From assembly GCA_947178195.1 (NCBI GenBank), contig CAMWXM010000001.1:1-59838 (forward strand): a DNA stretch of 59,838 bases, read 5' to 3'. Every line of letters begins with the position of its first letter. Within the stretch, counting starts at the first letter, position 1. Below are positions 17,121 through 25,534 of the stretch, one piece after another. This DNA comes from an uncultured Ruminococcus sp. GTDB lineage: Bacteria; Bacillota; Clostridia; Oscillospirales; Ruminococcaceae. Made by a program: the position numbers and the translations under genes. The notes under the pieces are model-generated. The model saw nothing but the letters and a program-made list of their open reading frames with translations. It had not been told where the DNA came from and searched no databases.

Positions 17121-17918
17121 TTATTTAAAACTGTCATGACTTTTTGACGAAAACAAAGCGCAGCCCAATGCGACAAAAACAGGAGCTTCCTCAGGAAATA
17201 TTGCCGTTTCGTTTTCCGTAAGCTTCAATGTCTGCACAAAAGCATGACGGAGGCCTTTTAAAAATGAAAGCGGACCGCCCAGAAAAAGTACCTTTCCTTC
17301 AATAGTTCTGCCCTGAGCAAGACCAGAGACGGTCTGATCCACTACTGCCTGAAAAATACTGGCGCAGATATCCTCACGGTTAGCCCCCTGATTCAGAAGC
17401 GGCTGTATATCAGATTTAGCAAACACTCCGCATCTTGAAGCAATAGGATAAATTTTTTCCGCCCTCAAGGACATATTATCCATATCGTTTACTGATACTC
17501 CCAGAAGGGTTGCCATCTGGTCGATAAATGCCCCCGTACCTCCGGCGCAGGAACCGTTCATACGCTGTTCAACGCCGCCGGTAAGAAATATTATTTTAGC
17601 GTCCTCGCCGCCCAGCTCTATAACTGCGTCGGCATCGGGAAAACGTTCCTTGACGGCTATAAAAGCTGAGTTTACCTCTTGTACAAATGGAATCTTTGCA
17701 CCGGTAGCAAGACCCAGTCCTGCCGAGCCTGTCATGCAAAGCTTAAATTCGTCCTGGGGATATTTTTTTTCTATATCCTCTAACTGAGCCTTTACTGCGT
17801 CTTTTACCTTTGAAAAGTGGCGCTGATATTCAGAATGGATGATACGATTTTCATTGTCAATAATAACGGTTTTTACTGTCGTTGAGCCGACATCTATACC
17901 GAGAGAGTAAGTAGCCAT
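17121..17918 (-). CDS. BadF/BcrA/HgdC-type ASKHA activase, first domain
   Basis: The 265-residue protein is an ATPase of the 2-hydroxyglutaryl-CoA dehydratase activator type. It has the phosphate-1 motif SLGIDVGSTTVKTVIID, AVIELGGEDAKIIFL, the Fe-S and connect region MNGSCAGGTGAFIDQMA with Cys, a second Cys in SRCGVFAKSDIQPLLNQG, and the adenosine motif VLFLGGPLSFLKGLRHAF. It was started at ATG 17916-17918 (MATYSLGID), with AAAGG about 11 bases upstream. Stand-alone activators have about this length, but the reading frame continues past its TAA into a second activase domain, as in long fused relatives. It has a strong promoter of its own just upstream. Confidence 0.82.
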   Translation of the reverse strand: MATYSLGIDVGSTTVKTVIIDNENRIIHSEYQRHFSKVKDAVKAQLEDIEKKYPQDEFKLCMTGSAGLGLATGAKIPFVQEVNSAFIAVKERFPDADAVIELGGEDAKIIFLTGGVEQRMNGSCAGGTGAFIDQMATLLGVSVNDMDNMSLRAEKIYPIASRCGVFAKSDIQPLLNQGANREDICASIFQAVVDQTVSGLAQGRTIEGKVLFLGGPLSFLKGLRHAFVQTLKLTENETAIFPEEAPVFVALGCALFSSKSHDSFK

Positions 17919-17955
17919 AATTTTTTTGCCTTTCTTCAAAATTGAAATTGTTATT

Positions 17956-17984
17956 ATTATAACACAATACTTTGTAAAATGCAA
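17956..17984 (-). promoter_or_regulatory. Sigma-A promoter for the activase genes
   Basis: On the minus strand TTGCAT (17979-17984) and TATAAT (17956-17961) are 17 bases apart, and TGT precedes TATAAT as an extended -10. The expected transcription start lies about 30 bases before the activase ATG. The promoter is divergent from the glyS promoter about 35 bases away. Confidence 0.75.
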
Positions 17985-18017
17985 ATAAAATTATTTTCAG
18001 GGAAGATTTTCTCAGTG

Positions 18018-18046
18018 TTGACTTTTTTCGGAAATTGGTGTAAAAT
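18018..18046 (+). promoter_or_regulatory. Sigma-A promoter of glyS
   Basis: TTGACT (18018-18023) and TAAAAT (18041-18046) are 17 bases apart. The leader to the glyS start is only about 50 bases long, too short for a T-box, so glyS here appears not to be under tRNA-sensing control. Confidence 0.7.
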
Positions 18047-18105
18047 AAATTAAAGAGAAGCTTGCGGTATTATCCCGTAATTAAATTTAAGTGAGGAATA
18101 TGACG

Positions 18106-19509
18106 ATGAATAATAAAGAAAAATCTATGGATAAAATTGTTGACCTTTGCAAATCAAAGGGTTACGTATACCCTGGTTCGGAAATTTATGGTGGTCTTGC
18201 CAATACATGGGATTACGGTCCTCTTGGGGTCGAACTTAAAAACAATATAAAAAAAGCTTGGCTTAAAAAATTTGTTCAGGAAAACAAATATAATGTAGGT
18301 CTTGACAGCGCAATACTTATGAATCCTCAGACATGGGTGGCTTCCGGTCATATCGGCGGCTTTTCCGATCCGCTTATGGACTGCAAGGAATGCAAGACAC
18401 GTCACAGAGCGGATAATCTTATTGAAGATTTTGACGGTACTAATGTTGCCGGTTGGACCAATGAACAGATGACAGAATATATCCGTGAGCACAATATAGT
18501 ATGCCCTAACTGCGGAAAAGCTGATTTTACAGATATAAGACAGTTCAATCTTATGTTCAAGACTTTCCAGGGCGTAACGGAAGACACGAAATCCGAGCTT
18601 TATCTGCGTCCTGAAACAGCTCAGGGTATTTTTGTAAACTTCGGAAATATTCAGCGTACAACAAGAAAAAAAGTTCCTTTCGGCGTTGCTCAGATAGGCA
18701 AATCATTCAGAAATGAAATCACTCCCGGCAACTTTATTTTCCGTGTTCGTGAATTTGAACAGATGGAGCTTGAATTTTTCTGCAAGCCCGGTACAGACCT
18801 TGAATGGTTCAGCTATTGGAGAAGCTTCTGCAAAGACTTTTTAACAGGTCTGGGACTTAAAGAAGAAAATCTGCGTCTGAGAGACCATTCCGCAGAAGAG
18901 CTTTGCTTCTATTCAAAGGCTACTACCGATTTTGAGTACCTGTTCCCATTCGGCTGGGGCGAGCTTTGGGGCGTTGCGGACAGAACCGATTATGATCTTA
19001 CTCAGCATGTAAATACAAGTGGAAAATCTCTTGAATATTTTGATCCCGAAACAAATGAAAAGTATATCCCCTATGTTATCGAGCCTTCGCTTGGCGTGGA
19101 AAGACTTTTCCTGTCAATTGTAACAGAGGCTTATGACGAAGAAGAGCTTGTAACCACCGACAAAAACGGAAACGAAAAGAAAGACATAAGAACGGTCATG
19201 CGTCTGCACCCTGCTTTAGCGCCGTATAAGGCTGCTGTTCTTCCTCTTGTCAAAAAGCTTACCCCGAAAGCTGAAGAGGTATATGAAATGCTTTCAAAGA
19301 AGTTTATGGTAACATTTGACGAAGCCGGAACTATTGGAAAAAGATATCGCCGTCAGGACGAGATCGGTACTCCTTTCTGCATAACATATGATTTCGATAC
19401 GCTCGAAAAGGACGGCTGTGTTACAGTCCGTGACAGAGATACTATGGAACAGGAAAGAGTTAAAATCGAAGAACTGGTCGCATATATAGATAAAAAAATC
19501 GAATATTAA
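18106..19509 (+). CDS. glyS: Glycyl-tRNA synthetase (homodimeric class II type)
   Basis: This enzyme charges tRNA-Gly. The 467 residues open with VDLCKSKGYVYPGSEIYGGLANTWDYGPLG, typical of the eukaryote/Firmicutes-type alpha2 GlyRS. They contain the zinc-like pair CKECKTRHRADNLI and CPNCGKADFTD, motif 2 (GKSFRNEITPGNFIFRVREFEQME) and motif 3 (PYVIEPSLGVERLFLSI). A C-terminal anticodon-binding domain begins near APYKAAVLPLVKK. The ATG at 18106 has GAGG 9 bases upstream; in-frame GTG (18091) and ATG (18100) are less well placed. It is a single-gene unit with its own promoter and terminator. Confidence 0.97.
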   Translation: MNNKEKSMDKIVDLCKSKGYVYPGSEIYGGLANTWDYGPLGVELKNNIKKAWLKKFVQENKYNVGLDSAILMNPQTWVASGHIGGFSDPLMDCKECKTRHRADNLIEDFDGTNVAGWTNEQMTEYIREHNIVCPNCGKADFTDIRQFNLMFKTFQGVTEDTKSELYLRPETAQGIFVNFGNIQRTTRKKVPFGVAQIGKSFRNEITPGNFIFRVREFEQMELEFFCKPGTDLEWFSYWRSFCKDFLTGLGLKEENLRLRDHSAEELCFYSKATTDFEYLFPFGWGELWGVADRTDYDLTQHVNTSGKSLEYFDPETNEKYIPYVIEPSLGVERLFLSIVTEAYDEEELVTTDKNGNEKKDIRTVMRLHPALAPYKAAVLPLVKKLTPKAEEVYEMLSKKFMVTFDEAGTIGKRYRRQDEIGTPFCITYDFDTLEKDGCVTVRDRDTMEQERVKIEELVAYIDKKIEY

Positions 19510-19510
19510 A

Positions 19511-19545
19511 AAATACCGCTCAAGAATTTTTCTTGAGCGGTATTT
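19511..19545. terminator. Bidirectional Rho-independent terminator
   Basis: A perfect 16-base stem (arms AAATACCGCTCAAGAA and TTCTTGAGCGGTATTT) with a 3-base loop is followed by T-rich sequence on both strands. It ends glyS from the left and the lipoprotein gene (19566-20351) from the right. Confidence 0.9.
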
Positions 19546-19565
19546 TTATATGTATTACATTTTTT

Positions 19566-20351
19566 TCAAGGCAGCCATGAAATATTTACTTCTTTAAACT
19601 GATTTGTGGTTTTGTCAAATTCAAACGTATAACCGCTGCTGCCCATATAAACCTCCGAATCGACCAGATACTTTACATAATTCGTATCGGTGATCTCGGT
19701 AGCATCGCCGTTATTTTCCAGAAGCTGATCCTTTGTAAGAGTCAGCGGAAACGAAAAGCAAACATGATCTGACGCATCATTGAGGTTATTTATAATAGAT
19801 TCGTTCATACTGTCTTCATAATCCGACTGAGGAACATAGAGGGTGTACAATCTTACATTACAGAGCAGGCATTCCGCTTCAGTAATATTTGTGTCGGTAG
19901 TATTAATAAAAGTAAACTGCATAGTGACAAAATCGTTGATTCTGGCAGTATATCTTGCAGTTTCGTAATTTTTATTTACATTATTGCCGATATTATTCAA
20001 TTCATTTTTTTCAAACGGTATTCCATCGTCAACAAGATCCTGCAAGGTGTTTTCACCAAGAGTATAAATTTTACCATTATACGCAAAGCATCTTTTTTCA
20101 AGGTCTGCATAATTTTTGCTTAAACCTTCGACCGGAGTAAATTCTTTCAGTTCAGCAGTCAGAACTGAACTTTCATCGCTTTCAGCTGAAGTTTCAGCCT
20201 CCGTTTCTGTTTCTGTTTCCGATTCTGTTGTTTCAACGATTGTCGTCTGCTCTGTTTCATTTTCGGCTGTTTTGCTGCTTTCAGATGACGACCCGCAGCC
20301 AGTAAAACTCATAAACATCGCAACTGCAATAATTAATGTTAATTTCTTCAT
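19566..20351 (-). CDS. Lipoprotein of unknown function
   Basis: The 261-residue protein has a signal peptide ending in the lipobox SFTGC, then a low-complexity Thr/Glu/Ser linker (about residues 25-62, with ETETETEAETSAE). A folded domain of roughly 190 residues follows and I do not recognise it. The visible strands and a pair of cysteines near ECLLCNV suggest a beta-rich extracellular domain. The start has AAAGGA upstream. It stands alone between a terminator and a consensus-perfect promoter, so it is probably well expressed. Confidence 0.75.
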   Translation of the reverse strand: MKKLTLIIAVAMFMSFTGCGSSSESSKTAENETEQTTIVETTESETETETEAETSAESDESSVLTAELKEFTPVEGLSKNYADLEKRCFAYNGKIYTLGENTLQDLVDDGIPFEKNELNNIGNNVNKNYETARYTARINDFVTMQFTFINTTDTNITEAECLLCNVRLYTLYVPQSDYEDSMNESIINNLNDASDHVCFSFPLTLTKDQLLENNGDATEITDTNYVKYLVDSEVYMGSSGYTFEFDKTTNQFKEVNISWLP

Positions 20352-20395
20352 TTTATAATATTCCTTTCCTTGATATCATAATCAATCCAGTAAAC

Positions 20396-20424
20396 ATTAT
20401 AGCATTATAGGCAATATTTGTCAA
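20396..20424 (-). promoter_or_regulatory. Consensus-perfect sigma-A promoter of the lipoprotein gene
   Basis: On the minus strand TTGACA (20419-20424) is followed after exactly 17 bases by TATAAT (20396-20401), with TGC directly before the -10 as an extended element. A second TATAAT copy lies 8 bases upstream at 20404-20409. All twelve core bases match the consensus. Confidence 0.82.
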
Positions 20425-20495
20425 GAAATTATCAAAACAATATTTCCCAAAGATTTTCAACAAAATTCTTGGAGAATAGTGGCTTAATTAAAAAA

Positions 20496-21344
20496 TCATT
20501 CTCTCAATTTTCCTTTAAAAGGATTTTCGGCAATATATATCGCAGAAGCAGCCTTATAACTGTTTTCCGATTCAATATAAGCTGCCTTAGCTTTTGCCCT
20601 TTTAACTTTTTGAACATTACTATTTTTTATTTCGGTTTCAGCAGAAATATCTTTCTCATAGACCTTTGGAGAATTTTCGCCTTCAAAGGATTCCTCATAG
20701 GAAACAAATTCAGATTCCGATACGGTATTATTTTCCGTTTCAATATGAGCATATTTTTGAATTTCATCATAAAGCTTTTCTATTTCAGCTTTTTTCGAGT
20801 CAGTCTCCTGCTTTTCCGCCTGATGTACTTCATTCTCAGTAGGAAGCTTAGAAAATTCGCCGTCTTTTGCAAACTTGGCTTCTATTTTTTTAAATTCCTC
20901 TAATTTTTTCAATTCCTCCTGAGCGCTGCCTTTATTTGCCTTAATACGAATAAGAGCTTCGCTCAGCTTCGTCATCTTAAGCCGTTCTACTTCTTCCTTG
21001 GTCTTACAGCGTTTTAAATCACGTTCATAATTTTTAAGCTCCATTTCACGGCTTTTGAGCTTCTGATAAAGAGCCGGGTCTTTTTGCTGAAGATACCTCA
21101 TTTCAGAATATGTAAGATTAGCTCCTGCGTTTATTTTTGAATGTATGCTCTGAAGCGCTTTATCTTCATTACTATTTTCCTGCATTCTTTTATAATCTGC
21201 TTTGAATATATCGTTCTTTCTTTCCAGTTCGGTTTTTTTAGACTGCGATTGAAAATCATTTTCTTTTTTCTTTTTATTCCAGTCATATTTACGTTTTATA
21301 GTTTTTGCATAATTGGTAATAAGACCTATTTTCATAAAATCCAT
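20496..21344 (-). CDS. Highly charged coiled-coil protein of unknown function
   Basis: I do not recognise a family for this 282-residue protein. It lacks a signal peptide and membrane segments. It is very rich in Lys and Glu, with long heptad-like helices from about residue 20 to 200 (for example QKLKSREMELKNYERDLKRC). The C-terminal tail has KVKRAKAKAAYIESENSYK and ends in NPFKGKLRE. The ATG at 21344 has GGGAGG 7 bases upstream. It is the last gene of the LytTR/kinase run, set off by a 130-base gap with a terminator-like hairpin, so it may be expressed at a lower or separate level. Confidence 0.68.
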   Translation of the reverse strand: MDFMKIGLITNYAKTIKRKYDWNKKKKENDFQSQSKKTELERKNDIFKADYKRMQENSNEDKALQSIHSKINAGANLTYSEMRYLQQKDPALYQKLKSREMELKNYERDLKRCKTKEEVERLKMTKLSEALIRIKANKGSAQEELKKLEEFKKIEAKFAKDGEFSKLPTENEVHQAEKQETDSKKAEIEKLYDEIQKYAHIETENNTVSESEFVSYEESFEGENSPKVYEKDISAETEIKNSNVQKVKRAKAKAAYIESENSYKAASAIYIAENPFKGKLRE

Positions 21345-21363
21345 AAATAATCCTCCCTTTAAA

Positions 21364-21390
21364 AATACTGTCGCAAAGTCTGCGAGTATT
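21364..21390 (-). terminator. Possible weak terminator or attenuator before the last gene of the LytTR operon
   Basis: On the minus strand the arms AATAC/GTATT and TCGC/GCGA form a bulged hairpin followed by TTTTT and then by the ribosome binding site of the 20496-21344 gene. It could reduce read-through from the upstream genes. The stem is interrupted, so confidence is modest. Confidence 0.4.
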
Positions 21391-21474
21391 CTATACATTA
21401 CATTATTCTGTAATATATATCGACGGAATTATTTTAAATTAAACACACGAACTGCTTTTTAATACAATTTTTTA

Positions 21475-22314
21475 CTACATCAAAGAAGCAATAGCAAAGG
21501 CGTCCAGACCCCCTGTATTTTCATTATCAGCGTTTTGAGGAACCTGGCTCATTTTTTCTTTTACTCTTGCTATAAGCGATTCCACCTTAGCTATTTCCGA
21601 TTCGTCGCACCAGCCCTTTTCAAGTCCAGCCTTGCAGTCAGCCATATCGACCTTCAGCAGCTCCATAACCTGCTGAAGCTGACTACGGTCAGCAGCGGCG
21701 GCTATCTGACGCATACGCTTTCCTACGTTTACGGCAACCTTCCCGCCCTCACTCTCCGAAATTTCCGGTACTTCTTCAGCTGTTTCCTGAGTCTGCTTAC
21801 CGTTTTCCTCTAACCACAATTTATATTCCGGGGATATTTCTATACTGTCCTTCCCTGAGTTTTTAGACGTATCCGATTTGCCGTTGACAAGAGAGGTGAT
21901 TTTTTCGTCTGCAAAAATTTCGTCAAGCAGCTTATGTGAAACAGGATCGCCATGTTTCCAATCTGGCATTTTTTCTTTGATTGCACTTGAAACAGCCCTT
22001 CCGATTTCCAGATGAAGTTGATTTAATGTCCAGTTTGCAGACAAACGGTCCTCTTTTTTCAGCGTTTTTAAATATTCGTTATTTTTGCGGTAATAAGCGT
22101 CCCATTCTGCTTCGTTATCTCCGGACATACCATTATATTTATAATATCCTTTTTTCACGTCCTCTAAAACATGCTGCTTCATTTCGTCAGACACGGGAAC
22201 GATTTTTTTCCAATCCCCATTTCTGCATGTTGCGCACATTCCCTCAACGCCGTAACTGTTTTTACGACCCGAACACTGAGACATTGTCTTGTAATTGTTA
22301 TTTACTATACTCAT
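21475..22314 (-). CDS. Uncharacterised protein with N-terminal Cys motif (LytTR operon)
   Basis: The 279-residue cytoplasmic-looking protein has no signal peptide or membrane helix. The N-terminus carries cysteines at about 14, 27 and 30 (QCSGRKNS, GMCATCRNGDW) that could bind a metal. The middle has a helical region (RLSANWTLNQLHLEIGRAV) and a linker with EISPEYKLWLEENGK. The C-terminal half is helical (RMRQIAAAADRSQLQQVMELL, with variants). I do not recognise the family. The start has GGAGAG upstream and it lies 22 bases after the DUF6033-like gene 22337-23359, so it belongs to the same operon. Confidence 0.66.
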   Translation of the reverse strand: MSIVNNNYKTMSQCSGRKNSYGVEGMCATCRNGDWKKIVPVSDEMKQHVLEDVKKGYYKYNGMSGDNEAEWDAYYRKNNEYLKTLKKEDRLSANWTLNQLHLEIGRAVSSAIKEKMPDWKHGDPVSHKLLDEIFADEKITSLVNGKSDTSKNSGKDSIEISPEYKLWLEENGKQTQETAEEVPEISESEGGKVAVNVGKRMRQIAAAADRSQLQQVMELLKVDMADCKAGLEKGWCDESEIAKVESLIARVKEKMSQVPQNADNENTGGLDAFAIASLM

Positions 22315-22336
22315 AAAAATCTCTCCTCAAATAATA

Positions 22337-23359
22337 TCAAAATAAACCTTTTATCATTCGTGTTATGTTAAAAATATTTGTCATATCCGTAAAACCTTTA
22401 CCGTAATCCAATACTGAAACAGTGTCTTTAACCATAGCGGCAATAAAATATTTTTTATTTGATTCCTGCTCCGCTTCAGCCCGTTTCAGAGAGCATTCCT
22501 CTATAAATTCTTTATATTCTGCTCTTCGTTTACGTTTTGCCGCCTGCTCCGCCTCAAACTGTTCCTGTTCCTCTTTGGTAGGACCGGTAAGCCTTCCACC
22601 TCCGCCGGTAACAGTGCAATGACGCACATCTCCGTTTTCATCAAGATCGAATACATAACTCTGACTTGCCTGATGCTCCGCCACATCAAAGCCATAAGAA
22701 GCTCCAACTGTATTATTCCAGCGATCATAATCCTCCTTCCATTCCTGCAGCTTTGCTACAATTTGCTTTGCATATTCAGGGTCTGTATCCATTTTCTGCT
22801 GTAAGCTGTCTGGTACGAGAACTGCAATTTTTCCCGGACCAATACTGCTATAATTTTTCTGTAAATCACTGCGAAGCTGAGAGGGATTTGCGCCCACAGG
22901 CTTCCAGTCGTTTAAAGCGTCCGCACTTGTATTTTTATCAAAATACTTCCAGAAAGGAAAATCATTTCTCTGCCAGTTTCTGTCGGAAATCTTAGCGTTT
23001 CCCACATGAGTTATAACCTCATATTTAGAAAATGCGTCGGCAAAGTTGGTTGCTCCTACTTTTCCTGTACTGTATTCCTTGCTTAATTTTGAAATATAAT
23101 CCGTAGAACCTGCCATTTTCATTGCATAAGCCTGCTGAAACGCACTTTTGGCAACAGGGTCGGTTATTTTATTCAGACGTTCCTGATAAGATTCGCCCAT
23201 ATAATTTTCTGTTCCGACTCCGTTAATGCCTGTTTCCTGAATTTCTTCTGCGGACTTGGCAGCCACAAGCTCAGAAAAACTTCTGTTTACATTTTTCTTT
23301 ACCGACATATTTTCTTTGTACTGTTGTGCTAAATAGTACCCTTCTAATTTACCTATCAT
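22337..23359 (-). CDS. DUF6033-like protein (second of the pair)
   Basis: The 340-residue protein has no export signal. Its core (about 180-260) contains IAVLVPDSLQQKMDTDPEYA followed by a helix and YVFDLDENGDVRHCTVTGGGG. It has the same layout as the core of the neighbouring 23349-24071 product: a hydrophobic strand, Pro, a Leu-x-x-x-Met helix, Asp/Glu-Pro-Glu, then a strand with Asp/Glu-x-Gly-x-Val. This layout resembles clostridial proteins I know as DUF6033. A Lys/Glu/Ala-rich helix (EQFEAEQAAKRKRRAEYKEF) follows, then a hydrophobic tail. GGAGG precedes the start, and the gene overlaps the next upstream one by 11 bases. Confidence 0.68.
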   Translation of the reverse strand: MIGKLEGYYLAQQYKENMSVKKNVNRSFSELVAAKSAEEIQETGINGVGTENYMGESYQERLNKITDPVAKSAFQQAYAMKMAGSTDYISKLSKEYSTGKVGATNFADAFSKYEVITHVGNAKISDRNWQRNDFPFWKYFDKNTSADALNDWKPVGANPSQLRSDLQKNYSSIGPGKIAVLVPDSLQQKMDTDPEYAKQIVAKLQEWKEDYDRWNNTVGASYGFDVAEHQASQSYVFDLDENGDVRHCTVTGGGGRLTGPTKEEQEQFEAEQAAKRKRRAEYKEFIEECSLKRAEAEQESNKKYFIAAMVKDTVSVLDYGKGFTDMTNIFNITRMIKGLF

Positions 23360-24071
23360 TTAAAAAAATACCTCCGTTTATGTTCATTTTATAAGCTGCA
23401 ATAGCAGAACTTATATTTGTTGGTATTCCTGCATATGTAAACAAGCTTGATTCTGCCGACTGATTTGTAAGGTAATTTTCACGTTTATAAATCATCTTCA
23501 TCTGTGCTTTCAGTTCCTTTGCCGATTCAATGCTGCGTTCCAGATTAGCTTTTCTCTGTGCCACTTCTTTTTCTCTCTTTGCCTTATTGATTGCGTTTAC
23601 TTCTGCTACACGCTCCGGAGAATCTGCACAACCACCAATATAAGTAACACTTCCATCCTCATGGACAACTACACCGCACGGCTGGTAATCAAGCCCCTGT
23701 GCTGCAAATGATGCCTTTAACCTTGGTGTGGCATTAAAGAAATCATCTATTTTACTCTCATAGTAAGCTGCCTTTTCTGGTTCATTTGCCATTTGTTCTA
23801 GAATATTTGGTGCGATTACAACATCACTGCCGCTCATGCTTTTTCCTGTCCTGTCAAGACTTTGCTGATCTTTTCCGATATTCTGGATTCTCACATTACC
23901 ATACTTTGATTTCAGATACTCCTGATAAGCCTCCACCTTTGATGTATCCGCAGCCTCACTCATTTTTTGCAACTGCTCCGTAAAACTTGTTCTGCTTGTG
24001 GCTGTTTTCTGTGTTCTGCCGGCATACTGATATATACCTGACAAAGAACGGTTTACTCCCATAATATCCAT
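23349..24071 (-). CDS. DUF6033-like protein (first of the pair)
   Basis: The 240-residue protein begins with a Ser/Thr/Gln/Ala-rich segment (YQYAGRTQKTATSRTSFTEQ), a style shared with proteins exported without a cleaved signal, though this is only suggestive. The core has AYQEYLKSKYGNVRIQNIG, then SGSDVVIAPNILEQMANEPE and VVHEDGSVTYIGGC. In my memory this pattern fits DUF6033. A charged helix with KAKREKEVAQRKANLERSI follows. GGAG lies 10 bases before the ATG. The gene starts 2 bases after the kinase stop codon. Confidence 0.7.
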   Translation of the reverse strand: MDIMGVNRSLSGIYQYAGRTQKTATSRTSFTEQLQKMSEAADTSKVEAYQEYLKSKYGNVRIQNIGKDQQSLDRTGKSMSGSDVVIAPNILEQMANEPEKAAYYESKIDDFFNATPRLKASFAAQGLDYQPCGVVVHEDGSVTYIGGCADSPERVAEVNAINKAKREKEVAQRKANLERSIESAKELKAQMKMIYKRENYLTNQSAESSLFTYAGIPTNISSAIAAYKMNINGGIFLNDR

Positions 24072-24073
24072 AA

Positions 24074-25534
24074 TTAATTTTCTCCTTTCGTTTTTTCATT
24101 TTTCATCATAACTGACAATATGAACATATTGCCATTTACTTTAAAATCCATTGTTCCCTGATACTTTTCTGCAGTAATTTTTATATTAGCAAGACCTATC
24201 CCATGTGATTTTTTATCCTCCTTATCAGTTTCGGGAAATTCGTTCCGGGACTTTTTTATTAAATGTCCGTCAAAGCTATTTTCAACTTTAAGTATCAGCA
24301 GATTTCCTTTCAGAACCGAGCCTAAACGGATAAAAGCTTCGGCGCTTTCATCCTTTTCTTTAAACTTTACACAAGCTTCTATGGCATTATCAACGGCATT
24401 TCCGATAATTACGCCTATATCGTAGCAGTGTATTTTCATATCGTTCGGAAACAACAGCTTATCAGCGTCTATTTCCAAATCGGGCAGCTTTTCCTTTGCC
24501 TCATGATATTTCATATTAAGCAGAGTATCCACCACCGTATTGCCCGTTTTATAGCGTATTTCAAGCTTTTTCAGATTACTGTTAAGCTCTCCGAGATAGG
24601 CTTGTAACTCGTTATTTTTTTCGACAGAAAGCTGCTGAATGACATAAATCGTATTGCTCATGTCATGCTTCATGCTTCTGATACCCGAATAAATGCGCTC
24701 CATTTCATTCATATGTTCCTGTAAGCTATCCACCTGTTTTTCAAGAATGATTTTTCCGTTCCTTTCCCTGTGCAGACATATCATATCCTGAAACAGCTTT
24801 ACGCCGTATAAAATTGAAAGAAGAGCTAAAAGCAGTATGGCGGGAATGACTGCAATTAAAACAGGATATTTTTCGTACAGCATTTTTTGAACACTATCCT
24901 CCACAATAACGATAATAATTCGTAAAAGTATACATATCATCATGCCTGTTGCCGCAGGAGTGAGCAGAAACATAAGCTCTGTCCTGCTGATTTTAAAATC
25001 CTTATTCCGAAAATTGTTAATAATATTTTTTATAGGCAGATACAATAATAAAGCTATAACAAAATATTGAACAATCTGCTGCAAAATAATACTTCCGTAT
25101 ACTGTAACATTAATGGTCTTTAAAGATGTAATATATCCCTTTTCCACCCATGATATTAACAAGTCTGACCATTTTCCGCCTGCCTCGCTTAAAGGAATAA
25201 CTGCGGAATATCGGCTGATGTCGGATATTGCCTGAAAAGCGACCACTAAAAAAATCATAACAGGACGAAAGCCTTTATAAAAGCCAAGCGAAATAATTGC
25301 TGAAATACCAAGAGATATTATAACTCCCCCGATAGCAGTCTTATAATTTTCATATCCCGGCGGCATTACCAGGAAAATTATAATTTTAAAAACGGCGTAT
25401 ACTATTGTAACTAATATACTGCTCCATCTGCTTTTTATACGGCATTCAAGAAAGCTTCCAAGAAAATATTGCAGACAGTAACCTTGAAAAATATAAAGAA
25501 ATATCAGCAGAGACATATTTAATATTTTAAACAC
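24074..25534 (-). CDS. AgrC-like sensor histidine kinase (GHKL ATPase)
   Basis: The N-terminal 250 residues hold about six hydrophobic helices, as in AgrC-type peptide receptors. A coiled linker (EKQVDSLQEHMNEMERIY) then leads to the phosphoacceptor region RSMKHDMSNTIYVIQQL with His about 290. The ATP-binding N box IIGNAVDNAIEAC (about 380) and G box SHGIGLANIK (about 443-452) are intact. I start at GTG 25534 because AAGG lies 8 bases upstream; the longer ATG at 25549 has no ribosome binding site. It overlaps the response regulator gene slightly and is followed by the DUF6033-like genes. The ligand is unknown and no AgrB/AgrD-like gene is nearby. Confidence 0.9.
   Translation of the reverse strand: MFKILNMSLLIFLYIFQGYCLQYFLGSFLECRIKSRWSSILVTIVYAVFKIIIFLVMPPGYENYKTAIGGVIISLGISAIISLGFYKGFRPVMIFLVVAFQAISDISRYSAVIPLSEAGGKWSDLLISWVEKGYITSLKTINVTVYGSIILQQIVQYFVIALLLYLPIKNIINNFRNKDFKISRTELMFLLTPAATGMMICILLRIIIVIVEDSVQKMLYEKYPVLIAVIPAILLLALLSILYGVKLFQDMICLHRERNGKIILEKQVDSLQEHMNEMERIYSGIRSMKHDMSNTIYVIQQLSVEKNNELQAYLGELNSNLKKLEIRYKTGNTVVDTLLNMKYHEAKEKLPDLEIDADKLLFPNDMKIHCYDIGVIIGNAVDNAIEACVKFKEKDESAEAFIRLGSVLKGNLLILKVENSFDGHLIKKSRNEFPETDKEDKKSHGIGLANIKITAEKYQGTMDFKVNGNMFILSVMMKNEKTKGEN

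Noticed and set aside
18047..18105. T-box leader before glyS
   Set aside because: The leader is too short and has no T-box sequence (TGGNACCGCG) or specifier stem.
20418..20903. A 161-codon plus-strand open frame rich in Phe and Leu
   Set aside because: It is the complement of a Lys/Glu-rich coding stretch (AAA/GAA read backwards), a typical artefact.
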